Of a stretch of DNA of 64,000 nt, positions 24,337-33,028 are shown in pieces. Positions within the stretch are counted from its first letter, which is position 1. Each line of letters opens with the position of its first letter. The notes below the pieces were generated by a model. It was not told the DNA's origin. It was given only the letters and a program-made list of their open reading frames with translations, and searched no databases. Both the position numbers and the translations under genes were made by a program. This stretch comes from DASREM01 sp035652095 (GTDB lineage Bacteria > Acidobacteriota > Terriglobia > Terriglobales > Acidobacteriaceae): the NCBI GenBank assembly GCA_035652095.1, contig DASREM010000006.1, positions 1 to 64,000 of the forward strand, given 5' to 3'.

Positions 24337-26394
24337 ATGGCCGCGACCCCCAAACCGACGGCACTCGCCCGCAACTCCGCGGTGGAATGGATCGTGCCCA
24401 TGGCGGCGGTGGGACTGGTTTTTGTGATGCTGGTCCCTTTGCCCTCACTGCTGCTGGACCTGCTGTTGGCGGCAAGCATCACGGCATCGGTGCTGGTGCT
24501 GCTCTCGGCGCTGCACATTTTGCGGCCGGCGCAGTTCTCGGTCTTTCCCAGCCTGTTGCTGTTGCTGACGCTGTTCCGGTTGTCGCTGAATCTGGCTTCC
24601 AGCCGGCGCATTCTTCTGCACGGAAACGAAGGCGCGGCGGCTGCAGGACAGGTGATCGAGGCCTTCGGACAATTCGTAGTGGGCGGAAATTACGTCGTCG
24701 GATTCGTTCTGTTCGTAGCTCTGATCGCGATTCAATACATCGTGGTGAGCCACGGAGCGGTGCGCACGGCGGAGGTCACGGCGCGTTTCACCCTGGATGC
24801 CTTGCCTGGAAAACAGATGGCGATTGATGCCGACCTGAACGCCGGCATCATCAGCGAAGCCGAAGCGCGGGCGCGGCGGGAACAGATCGCCCATGAGGCG
24901 GAATTTTACGGCGCCATGGACGGCGCTGCCCGCTTCAATCAGCGCGATGCCCTGGCCACCATCCTTATTACCGCGGTCAATATCGTGGCTGGCTTCCTGA
25001 TAGGAGTGTTCCAGCTGAACATCCCGTTTCGCGATGCCTTGCAGACCTACACCGTACTCACAGTAGGCGATGGGCTGGTCACCATGATCCCGTCGCTGCT
25101 GGTTTCGATGGCGGGCGGCATGGTCGTAACCCGCGCCTCGTCAGGGAAGACCCTCTCGGCAGACCTGGGCAGCCAGGTTTTTTCCGGTCGCCGGCCACTG
25201 TTCCTGGCCTCCGGTGTAATGCTGACCTTGGCTGCGATTCCCGGGCTGCCGAAATTTTCGTTCCTGTTCTTGGCGGGAATCGTGGCTCTGCTGGCCTGGC
25301 GCAGCCCGAAGCCAGCGGTGGAATCTGAGGCTGAAACCAAGGCCGCCAAGCCCGCGCAGGAATCGCTCGAGGATTTGCTGCAACTCGACGAGTTGAGCCT
25401 TGAAGTCGGGTACGGGCTGGTACCGCTGGTGGACAATCAGCAGGGGGGAGCGCTGCTGGCGCGGGTTCGCGCGCTTCGTCACAACCTCGCCCTGCAGCTG
25501 GGTTTCATTGTCCCTCCTGTGCACATCACCGACAACGTGCGCCTGCGCGCCAGAGAGTACGTGATCTCGCTGCGCGCCGTCGAGATTGCGCGCTGGCAGA
25601 CCCACGAAGATCACCTGCTGGCCATCAGCTCCGATGCCAACCCCGCGCCTCTGGCGGGAACTCCGACCAGAGAACCTGCGTTTGGAGTGTCGGCACTGTG
25701 GATCGCCCCGGCGCTGCAGAACCAGGCGCTGGCGGCGGGCTACGCGGTGGTAGACCAGACTTCGGTGCTGGCGACGCACCTGGCCGAAGTGATCAAACAG
25801 CACGCCCCGGAACTGCTGACACGGCAGGAGACCAAGCGCCTGCTGGACCGCTTGGCCGAGAGTCATCCCAAGCTGGTCGAAGAGCTGGTGCCGAAGCTGC
25901 TGAGTCTCGGCGAGGTGCAGAAGGTATTGCAGCAGCTGTTGCGGGAGCAAGTCTCGATCCGCGATCTCTCGACCGTGCTCGAAACCCTGCTGGATACGGC
26001 AGTCGCCACCAAGAACCCGGTGTTGCTGGTCGAGGCGGTGCGGCAGGCCCTCGGACGCGCCCTGGTCCGCCCGCTTTTGAGCGAAGGCAGCACCCTGCGG
26101 GTCATTACCCTGGACGACGAGATCGAGCAGGAACTGAATCGAGCGCTGAACCCGCAGGCCACGCATTTGCCCGCGGCCAGCCTGCAGCCGTCGCTGGTAC
26201 GGCGCATTCTCGAGGGGCTGCGGCGATTGGCGGGAGAGCATGTCGAAATCGCCACTCCGGTCATGTTGTGCTCGAGTCCTGCGCGTTTTCATCTGAAGAG
26301 GCTGCTGGAGCCTTTCTTGCCGAAACTCGTGGTGTTGTCACCCAACGAGATCCCTCCCGTCATCTCGTTGCAATCGGTAGGGGTTTTGAAATGA
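24337..26394 (+). CDS. flhA: Flagellar export gate protein FlhA
   Basis: A 685-residue protein of normal size. The N-terminal half contains about eight membrane spans; the FHIPEP loop is seen as RFTLDALPGKQMAIDADLNAG and ISEAEARARR. The C-terminal cytoplasmic half (about 340-685) is the nonameric ring that docks chaperone-substrate complexes, with VGYGLVPLVDNQQGGALLARV and LRVITLDDEIEQEL. It follows flhB after 3 bases. In many bacteria flhF and flhG follow flhA; here fliA comes next. Confidence 0.96.
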   Translation: MAATPKPTALARNSAVEWIVPMAAVGLVFVMLVPLPSLLLDLLLAASITASVLVLLSALHILRPAQFSVFPSLLLLLTLFRLSLNLASSRRILLHGNEGAAAAGQVIEAFGQFVVGGNYVVGFVLFVALIAIQYIVVSHGAVRTAEVTARFTLDALPGKQMAIDADLNAGIISEAEARARREQIAHEAEFYGAMDGAARFNQRDALATILITAVNIVAGFLIGVFQLNIPFRDALQTYTVLTVGDGLVTMIPSLLVSMAGGMVVTRASSGKTLSADLGSQVFSGRRPLFLASGVMLTLAAIPGLPKFSFLFLAGIVALLAWRSPKPAVESEAETKAAKPAQESLEDLLQLDELSLEVGYGLVPLVDNQQGGALLARVRALRHNLALQLGFIVPPVHITDNVRLRAREYVISLRAVEIARWQTHEDHLLAISSDANPAPLAGTPTREPAFGVSALWIAPALQNQALAAGYAVVDQTSVLATHLAEVIKQHAPELLTRQETKRLLDRLAESHPKLVEELVPKLLSLGEVQKVLQQLLREQVSIRDLSTVLETLLDTAVATKNPVLLVEAVRQALGRALVRPLLSEGSTLRVITLDDEIEQELNRALNPQATHLPAASLQPSLVRRILEGLRRLAGEHVEIATPVMLCSSPARFHLKRLLEPFLPKLVVLSPNEIPPVISLQSVGVLK

Positions 26395-26412
26395 CCGCAT
26401 AAGGGAGGAATC

Positions 26413-27192
26413 ATGGGCGAGGCTACTACCCAGGCCTACACCACTTGGCAAGACGAACAGGACCGCGAGCGCCTGCTGAACGAGCAGCTTCCTCAGGTGC
26501 GGTATATTGCGCGCCGCATTCACGAACGCCTGCCAAGGCACGTGTCGCTGGACGATCTGATCCACGCCGGAGTACTCGGGCTGATTGACGCGCTCAGCAA
26601 GTATGACCAGAACAAGCATGTCCAGTTCGGGTCCTATGCCAAGTTCCGAATTCGGGGTGCCATCCTGGACAGCCTTCGCGAGCTGGATTGGAGTCCGCGC
26701 GACCTGCGCCGAAAAGCTCGACAGCTGGAAGATGCCACCACTCGGTTGCGCCTGCGCCTGGGCCGCGATCCCAGCGAACCGGAACTCGCCGCCGAGTTAG
26801 GGCTTGATTTGCGCTGCCTGCAGTCGCTGCTTGCCGAACTCAACGGACTTGAGATCGGCAGTTTTCGTATCGAGTCGGCGCGCGACGGCAGGGAGGAAGA
26901 CCTGTGCGAGTACATCGCTGACGATCCCGAGGAGACGCCGCTGTTGCAGTGCATGCGTTCGGAGATGAAGGAACTGCTGGCCAAAGCGATTGCCGAGTTG
27001 CCGGAACGCGAACGGCAGGTGCTCACGCTCTACTATTTCGAGGAACTGACCATGAAGGAGGTTGGAGTCGTGCTTGGGGTGGGCGAGTCGCGAGTGTCTC
27101 AGGTGCATTCCATGGCATTGGTCCGGCTGCGGGCCCGGCTCTCGGAGTTGCAAGGGCCGCGATCGGAGGCTGCGGGGCACAGCGGGATGTAA
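26413..27192 (+). CDS. fliA: Flagellar sigma factor FliA (sigma-28)
   Basis: A 259-residue sigma-70 family protein with regions 2, 3 and 4. Region 2 reads RYIARRIHERLPRHVSLDDLIHAGVLGLIDALSKYD then VQFGSYAKFRIRGAILDSLRELDWSPR, a clear FliA/WhiG-type sequence. Region 4 has ELPERERQVLTLYYFEELTMKEVGVVLGVGESRVSQVHS. It should transcribe the late units (flgM-flgL and fliC-fliT here) and be held by FlgM until the hook is finished. A good GGGAGGAATC ribosome site precedes the ATG, 18 bases after flhA. Confidence 0.96.
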   Translation: MGEATTQAYTTWQDEQDRERLLNEQLPQVRYIARRIHERLPRHVSLDDLIHAGVLGLIDALSKYDQNKHVQFGSYAKFRIRGAILDSLRELDWSPRDLRRKARQLEDATTRLRLRLGRDPSEPELAAELGLDLRCLQSLLAELNGLEIGSFRIESARDGREEDLCEYIADDPEETPLLQCMRSEMKELLAKAIAELPERERQVLTLYYFEELTMKEVGVVLGVGESRVSQVHSMALVRLRARLSELQGPRSEAAGHSGM

Positions 27193-27210
27193 GTGCGAGG
27201 AGGGAGAGAG

Positions 27211-28194
27211 ATGGAAAAGGTTCTGAGTCAGGAGGAAATCGATGCCATGGTGAAAGCCGACCGCGGCGGAACTCTCAAGGTCCCTGTGCAGCCCGTGGTT
27301 GCGGCCGAGAAATGGGATCTGCGACAGGCGGGAAGAATCGGCCGTGAGCGGACGCGCGCCATCAGCCTGCTGCACGAAAGCTTCGCGCGCAACCTGACAA
27401 ATTCCCTGGGCGCGTACCTGCGCAGCGCATTCGTGGCCGCTCTGGTTTCGGCGGAACATCTGAAGTACAGCGATTTCCTGAGAACGATTCCCGAGGTGGC
27501 GTACCTGGCGAATTGCCAGATCAAGCCGCTGGAGGTGCCGGCCCTGCTGCAACTGGATCTGGCGGTCGCTTTTCCCATGGTGGACGTGCTGCTTGGAGGA
27601 CAGGGCAAGGGCACGACTCCCACTCGTGAAATCACCGCGATTGAGGAGTTGATTCTGGAGACGGTGATGCGAATCATCTGCCGCGAACTGCAGGTGGCCT
27701 GGCAATCGCTGCAGATTGAGTTTCAGTTTGGACAAAGGCAGCAACCGGAGCAGGCACAGCATCTGCTGCCCAATGAAGAGAAGACGCTTTCCCTGAGCTT
27801 CGAGATCACGATGGCAGAGAGCCGCGGAACCCTCAGCATTGCCGTCCCGGCCACGATCTCGAACGCGCTGCTGCGCAAGATCTCGGCGGAGTGGACGACC
27901 TCGCGCGCCCGTCCCATGGCCGAAGTCGGCCAGCAGATTCGCGAACGGCTGATGAGTTGTCCCTTTGAAGTCGGACTGGGAGTCCCGTCGCTGACGGTGT
28001 CGCTGCGGGACCTGATCAAGCTGAAGCCAGGAAACCTTTTGATCTTTGATCGCGGCATTCAGGACGGAGGTGCGCTGATGGTGACCAACCGGCCACTGTT
28101 TCATGCTCGCGCCGTAAAAAAGGGCGCAAAACGTGCAGCGCATGTACTACAGATCGTGAATCCCAGGGCTGCCAGCGAGGAACGTCATGGGTGA
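27211..28194 (+). CDS. fliM: Flagellar motor switch protein FliM
   Basis: A 327-residue protein. The N-terminal LSQEEIDAMV peptide, which binds phosphorylated CheY, is intact. The middle CheC-like domain includes FLRTIPEVAYLANCQIKPLE and the GGxG motif in LLGGQGKGTTPTREITAIEE for FliG contact. The C-terminal SpoA domain ends in PGNLLIFDRGIQDGGALMV. The ATG at 27211 has an AGGAGGGAG ribosome site; an upstream in-frame start at 27193 overlaps that site. It overlaps the next gene by 8 bases, so FliM and its FliN partner are coupled. Confidence 0.95.
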   Translation: MEKVLSQEEIDAMVKADRGGTLKVPVQPVVAAEKWDLRQAGRIGRERTRAISLLHESFARNLTNSLGAYLRSAFVAALVSAEHLKYSDFLRTIPEVAYLANCQIKPLEVPALLQLDLAVAFPMVDVLLGGQGKGTTPTREITAIEELILETVMRIICRELQVAWQSLQIEFQFGQRQQPEQAQHLLPNEEKTLSLSFEITMAESRGTLSIAVPATISNALLRKISAEWTTSRARPMAEVGQQIRERLMSCPFEVGLGVPSLTVSLRDLIKLKPGNLLIFDRGIQDGGALMVTNRPLFHARAVKKGAKRAAHVLQIVNPRAASEERHG

Positions 28195-29002
28195 GAATGA
28201 AGGCGATGCGATGGAAACTGCCAACGAGGTCCGCGAATTTATCGCCGCATGGATCACAGGCGCGAGTGAGGTGCTGTCTCAACTCTGCGGGGCGACCGTG
28301 GCAATCGAGGGCAGCGAGACGAAGCCGGCCGCAGCCCCTGAGCCCTCCGCCAGCGATCTCCGTTTCCTGGTTGCGGCCGGGGGATCGTTACGGGGCGAGA
28401 TGGAGTTGCGTCTCCCGCAATCCACCGCCCTCACATTGTCGCAGGTGCTTCTGGGAGAGGCGCAAGATCCTGCCGCGGAGTTCAAAGCGGAACACGCCGA
28501 AGCTGCCGAAGAATTGTTGCGCCAGGTCTCAGGCCATGTCGTGACCGCCTTGAAGGCAGAGTGGGGTGAAGTGCAGCTGCGAGTGGAACGCGCCGAGGCC
28601 CCGACGTGGTCCCCCGCGGCGACGGGCTGGCTGCATTCCTCGCCTGGCGCGGCCCCGGCCATTGTTATGGAATGGAATGCCAGTGCGGCTCTGGTGGCCG
28701 CATTGCGTCCGTTGCAGGTAACACCGGGCCAGCCTGTGTCACCCGCTCCTGCAGGAGACCGACTGGATCTCCTCATGGATGTAGAGCTTGGGATGACCTT
28801 GCGTTTTGGCTCACGAAGTATGTTGTTGCGGGAAATTCTCGACTTGAACTCAGGTTCGGTGCTGCCACTGGATCGGCAAGTGGACGATCCCGCGGACCTT
28901 CTACTCGATGGACGGTTGATTGCCCGCGGCGAGGTGGTGGTAGTGGAGGGCAATTACGGATTTCGCGTAACCGAGGTCATGTCCTCTCAGCCGGAACATT
29001 GA
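28187..29002 (+). CDS. fliN: FliY/FliN-like switch protein with N-terminal CheC-like region
   Basis: A 271-residue protein. The C-terminal 80 residues are a SpoA domain: LDLLMDVELGMTLRFGSRSMLLREILDLNSGSVLPLDRQ (in parts LLMDVELGMTLRFG and ILDLNSGSVLPLDR), then RGEVVVVEGNYGFRVTEV, a textbook FliN end. The first 180 residues resemble a CheC/CheX-type fold as in FliY, but the ExxN phosphatase motif is not intact (AEELLRQVSG), so phosphatase activity is unlikely. It is fused in reading to fliM by an 8-base overlap. ATG 28208 is an alternative start. This is the second SpoA FliN-type protein in the cluster. Confidence 0.88.
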   Translation: MGENEGDAMETANEVREFIAAWITGASEVLSQLCGATVAIEGSETKPAAAPEPSASDLRFLVAAGGSLRGEMELRLPQSTALTLSQVLLGEAQDPAAEFKAEHAEAAEELLRQVSGHVVTALKAEWGEVQLRVERAEAPTWSPAATGWLHSSPGAAPAIVMEWNASAALVAALRPLQVTPGQPVSPAPAGDRLDLLMDVELGMTLRFGSRSMLLREILDLNSGSVLPLDRQVDDPADLLLDGRLIARGEVVVVEGNYGFRVTEVMSSQPEH

Positions 29003-29030
29003 AAAGAAGCCGGATGGCGGGAAAGCACGA

Positions 29031-29936
29031 ATGCGCCCCAAATCGGAAACAAGAACGTACTTGCGGTGGCTGGACTGCGACGACCCGAATTGCGAGTCCA
29101 GCCGGAAGTTCTGGCGGCGTCTCGACTGGCGGCGCAGCGGAGTGAATTTGAATGGTAGGTATTACTGTGCTACGCGGTGCTTTGAGCGCGCTGCAGAACT
29201 GAGCATCTCGCGAGCAATGCCTGGCCAGGCGCTCCGCCAACGGGCTGCGCACCGGATACCCCTAGGACTCGTTCTTCTGTCGCGGGGACAGATCAGCCAT
29301 GCCGAACTGCGCCAAGCGATCGCGCGGCAGCGCGCGCAACCAAGCATGCTCATTGGAGCCTTGCTTACCGAAATGGGCTACGTGGACGAAGACCAGGTGA
29401 CAGCTGCGCTGGCGAGGCAATGGTGCTGTCCAACGCTGGCCGGGGCCTTGAAGATCGATCCCGGGTGCCGGGGATTACTCCCGGCGCGGATCAGCGAGCG
29501 CTTCCGAGTTCTGCCGGTGCGGTATGTGCGCCGCACCGGAGCGCTGTGTGTCGCTTTTGCCGAGGGTGTGAACTATCCCTTGCTGTACACGATCGATTCC
29601 ATGCTGGATTGTCACACCGAGCCTTGCCTGATCGCCAAGCGGGAAATGGACCGGTTGCTGGAGACAGGAAGCGACGATGGCGGGCGCGACGTCTTCTTCG
29701 ATCACCGGAACAGCACCGGGGAAGCGGCCCACATCCTTGCAAGTTATGTGATGAAGGTGGGAGCTCACAGGGTACGGCTCGGCGGCTGCGAGGATTTCAT
29801 CTGGGCGCGGCTGGAACATCAGAGAGATATTACGAATCTCTTATTTCACTGCAGTGATTCCGCCTTGCAGGAGAGAGCCGAGCGTTCCCGGTCCCGCGCT
29901 CCATCGGCCGACGTCAAGATTCCAGTTTGCCGATAA
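29031..29936 (+). CDS. Cys-rich MshEN-domain protein, possible cyclic-di-GMP receptor
   Basis: A 301-residue soluble protein not known as a standard flagellar component. Four cysteines in two pairs (C16, C21, C46, C50) suggest a small metal-binding ribbon at the N-terminus. Residues 77-100 and 107-130 fit the two 24-residue MshEN motifs (LGLVLLSRGQISHAELRQAI then IGALLTEMGYVDEDQVTAAL), separated by 6 residues where 5 are typical. MshEN domains of GspE/MshE ATPases bind cyclic-di-GMP; here no ATPase domain follows. The Arg that usually begins each motif is replaced by Pro and Leu, so binding is uncertain. Residues 131-300 show no recognised domain. It lies between the FliN-type gene and the CheX-like gene. 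Confidence 0.75.
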   Translation: MRPKSETRTYLRWLDCDDPNCESSRKFWRRLDWRRSGVNLNGRYYCATRCFERAAELSISRAMPGQALRQRAAHRIPLGLVLLSRGQISHAELRQAIARQRAQPSMLIGALLTEMGYVDEDQVTAALARQWCCPTLAGALKIDPGCRGLLPARISERFRVLPVRYVRRTGALCVAFAEGVNYPLLYTIDSMLDCHTEPCLIAKREMDRLLETGSDDGGRDVFFDHRNSTGEAAHILASYVMKVGAHRVRLGGCEDFIWARLEHQRDITNLLFHCSDSALQERAERSRSRAPSADVKIPVCR

Positions 29937-30015
29937 CCGGTATGTCTGGAGATCAGCCGAGCGTATCCCGGGCAGGCTCAGTCCGTCCGATCTCCAATCG
30001 TGCAGGAGCGCTGTT

Positions 30016-30426
30016 ATGAACAAGGTATGGGCGCTGATCGTGGATGACTCTTCGGCCATGCGAAAGATCACTGAGGGCGAGCCGATCCAGTGGGTGTGTG
30101 TGGGTTTGGCAGGTCAGGTGTGCGGAGTGTTGTCGATGCGGTGCACGATAAGCTCTGCGACACTGATGGCGTCGAAGATGTTGGGAGTTGATCCGGCGGA
30201 TGTGGGGGAACAGGTATGGGACGCGGTTGGAGAAGTATCCAACATGATTGCCGGCATTTTCAAAAACAAGATCACCGGCCTCGGAGATGGCTGCATGCTT
30301 TCGGTTCCCACGGCAATTACCGGAGCTGATTTCAGCCTGCACTCCCTTGCAGACGCGCCGCCGTTCGGGACCCGCCTGCGATTCAGCGGCCAGCTTATCA
30401 GCGTCTCTCTCGAGATCCACAGTTAG
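30016..30426 (+). CDS. CheX-like protein with a CheY-derived N-terminus (apparent fusion)
   Basis: A 136-residue protein. Residues 1-18 (MNKVWALIVDDSSAMRKI) are the first strand and acidic pair of a CheY receiver, but the phospho-acceptor Asp and the rest of the receiver are missing. From about residue 22 the sequence is CheX-like, entering in mid-domain at VCVGLAGQVCGVLSM, with the phosphatase motif DAVGEVSNMIAG (E73, N76) intact. CheX normally has some 40-50 more residues before this point. The simplest reading is an in-frame deletion joining neighbouring cheY and cheX genes. Starts upstream at 29854 overlap the MshEN gene and lack family sequence. Confidence 0.75.
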   Translation: MNKVWALIVDDSSAMRKITEGEPIQWVCVGLAGQVCGVLSMRCTISSATLMASKMLGVDPADVGEQVWDAVGEVSNMIAGIFKNKITGLGDGCMLSVPTAITGADFSLHSLADAPPFGTRLRFSGQLISVSLEIHS

Positions 30427-30599
30427 AGTGGTTTGCTGGCACCGACACAGCCGGAATTGTTTGCCGGACAGGAACAACGTGCCCGGCAAAGTTTTCCCCT
30501 TACCGGGACGCAACGGCAATCCAGCCATGCCTTGTCTATTACGTGGCGACAGACAAGCTCTTGCGCCATAGCCCATCGATAGGTTTCTCGCCAGTCTCT

Positions 30600-30615
30600 T
30601 GGCACGGCATCTGCA
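30600..30615 (+). promoter_or_regulatory. Candidate sigma-54 promoter before flgF
   Basis: TGGCACGGCATCTGCA: TGGCAC, five bases, then CTGCA, one mismatch from the TGGCAC-N5-TTGCA consensus, with the GG and GC doublets 10 bases apart as required. It lies in the 211-base gap between the CheX-like gene and flgF, 23 bases before the TTG start, which leaves a very short leader. An equally good match occurs inside the AAA+ gene near 7615, so chance is not excluded. Confidence 0.35.
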
Positions 30616-30637
30616 TACGCGTTGTCAGGAGACCATC

Positions 30638-31372
30638 TTGGACAGCGGATACTACGCAGCGTGTGCAGCGTTCCGGAGCCAGTCTCAGGCTCTGGAATTG
30701 ATCGCAAACAATCTTGCCAATGCCAACAGCGCGGGCTATCGCAGCCAGCGGACCAGCTTTCGTTCGCTGCTCGCCAGCAAATCGCCCTTGATATTGAGTG
30801 CCTTGAACCAGGCCGTAAACAATTTCAATGTCGTGGGCGCGAGCCAGACCAACTTAAGTTCCGGGAACATGGTGACAACCGGGAACCCATTCGATCTGGC
30901 CATTGAAGGCAATGGATTTTTCGTGCTTCAGAACCAGTCAGGAACGTTCTACACCAAGAATGGGGAGTTCCACGTCTCGCGGAGCGGTGAATTGGTGACC
31001 AGCGACGGGGACGCGGTGATGGGGGAACAGGGACCGCTCAAGGTGCCGCAGGGCACTGCTTCCATCAGTTCGGACGGAACCCTTTCGGTGGGAGGAGCGG
31101 TAGCGGGGAAGCTGCGGGTAGTGGAATTCGCGCCGGGCAGCCCGCTGGTTTCCGCGGGCAAGGCGCGATACACAGCGGAAGCGAATTCCGCTCTGCCTGC
31201 GGCGAGGTCTTACGTGCGCCAGGGGATGATCGAGTCTTCCAATGTGAATCCCATCGCGGAGACAATGTCGCTTATCACCGCGCAAAGGCAGGCCGAAATG
31301 ATGCAGCGTGCGATGTCGGTGTTCTATGGCGAGTTTAACCGGATCGCGGCATCCGAATTGCCGCGGGTCTAA
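30638..31372 (+). CDS. flgF: Flagellar rod protein FlgF
   Basis: From TTG 30638 this gives 244 residues. The N-terminal rod motif is ALELIANNLANANSAGYRSQ, followed by TGNPFDLAIEGNGFFVLQ and FYTKNGEFHVSRSGELVTSDGD, which are FlgF/FlgG hallmarks. The C-terminus has VNPIAETMSLITAQRQAEMMQRAM, a FlgF-type ending. It forms the rod between FlgC and FlgG. TTG is preferred because CAGGAG lies 8-11 bases upstream; the longer frame from 30599 has no ribosome site. It is followed 12 bases later by flgG. Confidence 0.92.
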   Translation: MDSGYYAACAAFRSQSQALELIANNLANANSAGYRSQRTSFRSLLASKSPLILSALNQAVNNFNVVGASQTNLSSGNMVTTGNPFDLAIEGNGFFVLQNQSGTFYTKNGEFHVSRSGELVTSDGDAVMGEQGPLKVPQGTASISSDGTLSVGGAVAGKLRVVEFAPGSPLVSAGKARYTAEANSALPAARSYVRQGMIESSNVNPIAETMSLITAQRQAEMMQRAMSVFYGEFNRIAASELPRV

Positions 31373-31384
31373 AGGAGAAGCCCG

Positions 31385-32176
31385 ATGTTTCGTTCTCTCT
31401 ATACCGCCGCCAGCGGAATGATGGCGCAGCAGATGAACCTGGACAACATCGCCAACAACCTGGCGAATTCCAGCACTGCCGGTTTCCGTCGCCGGCGCCT
31501 GCAGTTTCAGGATCTGCTCTATCAGAATGTGATCATGCCAGGGTCCGCGGCAACGCAACAAACCACAGTCGCGGCAGGACTGCAAATCGGGCTGGGGGCA
31601 CGCCCCACTGCATCCGAAGTGATCCAATTGCAGGGCGACTTCAGCTCTACCGGAAATCCACTCGACTTGACGATCCAGGGCCAGGGATTTTTCCAGGTCA
31701 CATTGCCATCGGGTGAAACCGCCTACACGCGAAGTGGAGCTTTTCACATGGATGCGCAAGGCAGCCTGGTCACGGCGGATGGAAACCCGGTGGAACCGGC
31801 GATTTCCATCCCCGCGGACGCTACCACCATCTCCATCGGCGCCGATGGCACGGTCAGTGTCACTCAGCCGGGGCAATCCCAGGCGCAACAGGTGGGCGCC
31901 CTGCAACTGGCCTTGTTCCCGAATCCGGGCGGGCTCAACAGCGTGGGCAAGAATCTCTTCCTGGCCACTACCGCCTCTGGAGATCCGGTGGTCGGAACTC
32001 CGGGCGGCAGCGAGGGTTTAGGCGGTATTGAGCAGGGTTTTCTCGAGCAATCCAATGTCAACGTGGTGGAAGAGTTTATTCAGATGATCCTTGCCCAGCG
32101 ATCGTATGAAGCCAACTCCAAGGTAGTACAAGCGGCCGATGAGATGTTTCAGCAGGTGAACAATCTTGCACGCTGA
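31385..32176 (+). CDS. flgG: Flagellar distal rod protein FlgG
   Basis: A 263-residue protein, the usual FlgG size. It begins MFRSLYTAASGMMAQQMNLD and continues NIANNLANSSTAGFRRRRLQFQDLLYQ. The middle has GNPLDLTIQGQGFFQV and the C-terminus GFLEQSNVNVVEEFIQMILAQRSYEANSKV, both diagnostic of FlgG. FlgG forms the distal rod that passes through the P and L rings. A good AAAGGAGAAG ribosome site precedes the ATG. Confidence 0.96.
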   Translation: MFRSLYTAASGMMAQQMNLDNIANNLANSSTAGFRRRRLQFQDLLYQNVIMPGSAATQQTTVAAGLQIGLGARPTASEVIQLQGDFSSTGNPLDLTIQGQGFFQVTLPSGETAYTRSGAFHMDAQGSLVTADGNPVEPAISIPADATTISIGADGTVSVTQPGQSQAQQVGALQLALFPNPGGLNSVGKNLFLATTASGDPVVGTPGGSEGLGGIEQGFLEQSNVNVVEEFIQMILAQRSYEANSKVVQAADEMFQQVNNLAR

Positions 32177-33026
32177 CGGAGCCATAGCCGTCCGATTCGT
32201 GCTATTGAGCGCGCTGCTGATCGCGGCGGGCTTCTTTTCTCAGAGTGCGCGAGCAGAAGGCACGGCTTTGTCTTTGCTCAATACCGTAGAAGTATCGTCC
32301 GAGACGATTACTCTTTCGGACCTGCTTCCCGCAGCGGCTTCGGAAAGCTTGCGCAATGCCGGCTACAGTATTTTGCTAGGCCGATCGCCTCAGCCCGGCA
32401 GTATTCGCGTGCTCACCGCCTCGGACCTTCGAGATCGAATTCCCCAGAGCTTTCGCTCCGGTGATCCCGGCATGGTGGTTCCGGCGGCTGTGCTGGTGCG
32501 GCGCACGTGTCCCGTCCTGGACCGCGCTGGAATTTCGCAACGCATTTTTCATTTCTTGCACGAACAGGAGTGGCTTACGAGTACGTCCTCAGGTAAGGAG
32601 GATATCCTCTGGCCGCGCGAACTCTGCAACTCAGGTGATTCCTTGCAACCGGTCAGGGCGCGCTGGGATGGCTTGCAGGGGCTGGTGCAGATCACGCTGC
32701 GCCCGCAAGGCATAAGGCCGGCGAATGACGTGCTGCTGGCGGTGAAGCTTCCGGCAACTCGCTTCGAGCGGGCTGCAATTCCGCAGCTGGCGCAGTCACG
32801 AGAGGTTTCTCGCAAACCAGCTGCGCTTCTGGTTCGCAATGGAGAGCGAGCGACCCTGGTGCTTGACAGTGGGCCGGTCCATCTTTCGGCGCCGATCATC
32901 TGCTTACAGGCTGGACGGATGCACCAGGTGATCCGCGTGAGAGCGGTTGGTTCGCCAACGGTGTCACAGGCTGAGGTCATCGCTCAAGGGAAACTTCGAC
33001 CTCGAACCTCATTCGGAGAGAAATAA
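32166..33026 (+). CDS. flgA: P-ring assembly chaperone FlgA
   Basis: A 286-residue exported protein. A signal peptide is visible (FVLLSALLIAAGFFSQSARA, cleaved before EG). The C-terminal part is a SAF-like domain (about 190-285), with AAIPQLAQSREVSRKPAALLVRNGERATLVL and IRVRAVGSPTVSQAEVIAQGKLRP, similar to FlgA. FlgA helps FlgI assemble into the P ring in the periplasm. The TTG at 32166 overlaps the end of flgG and has an AGGTG site 8 bases upstream; GTG 32199 is the alternative. The order flgG-flgA-flgH-flgI supports the call. Confidence 0.85.
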   Translation: MHADGAIAVRFVLLSALLIAAGFFSQSARAEGTALSLLNTVEVSSETITLSDLLPAAASESLRNAGYSILLGRSPQPGSIRVLTASDLRDRIPQSFRSGDPGMVVPAAVLVRRTCPVLDRAGISQRIFHFLHEQEWLTSTSSGKEDILWPRELCNSGDSLQPVRARWDGLQGLVQITLRPQGIRPANDVLLAVKLPATRFERAAIPQLAQSREVSRKPAALLVRNGERATLVLDSGPVHLSAPIICLQAGRMHQVIRVRAVGSPTVSQAEVIAQGKLRPRTSFGEK

Positions 33027-33028
33027 AC

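Noticed and set aside
29929..29936. Exact GCCGATAA before the CheX-like gene, as a FliA promoter
   Set aside because: No TAAA-type -35 half at 10-12 bases upstream; the box coincides with the stop of the MshEN gene.
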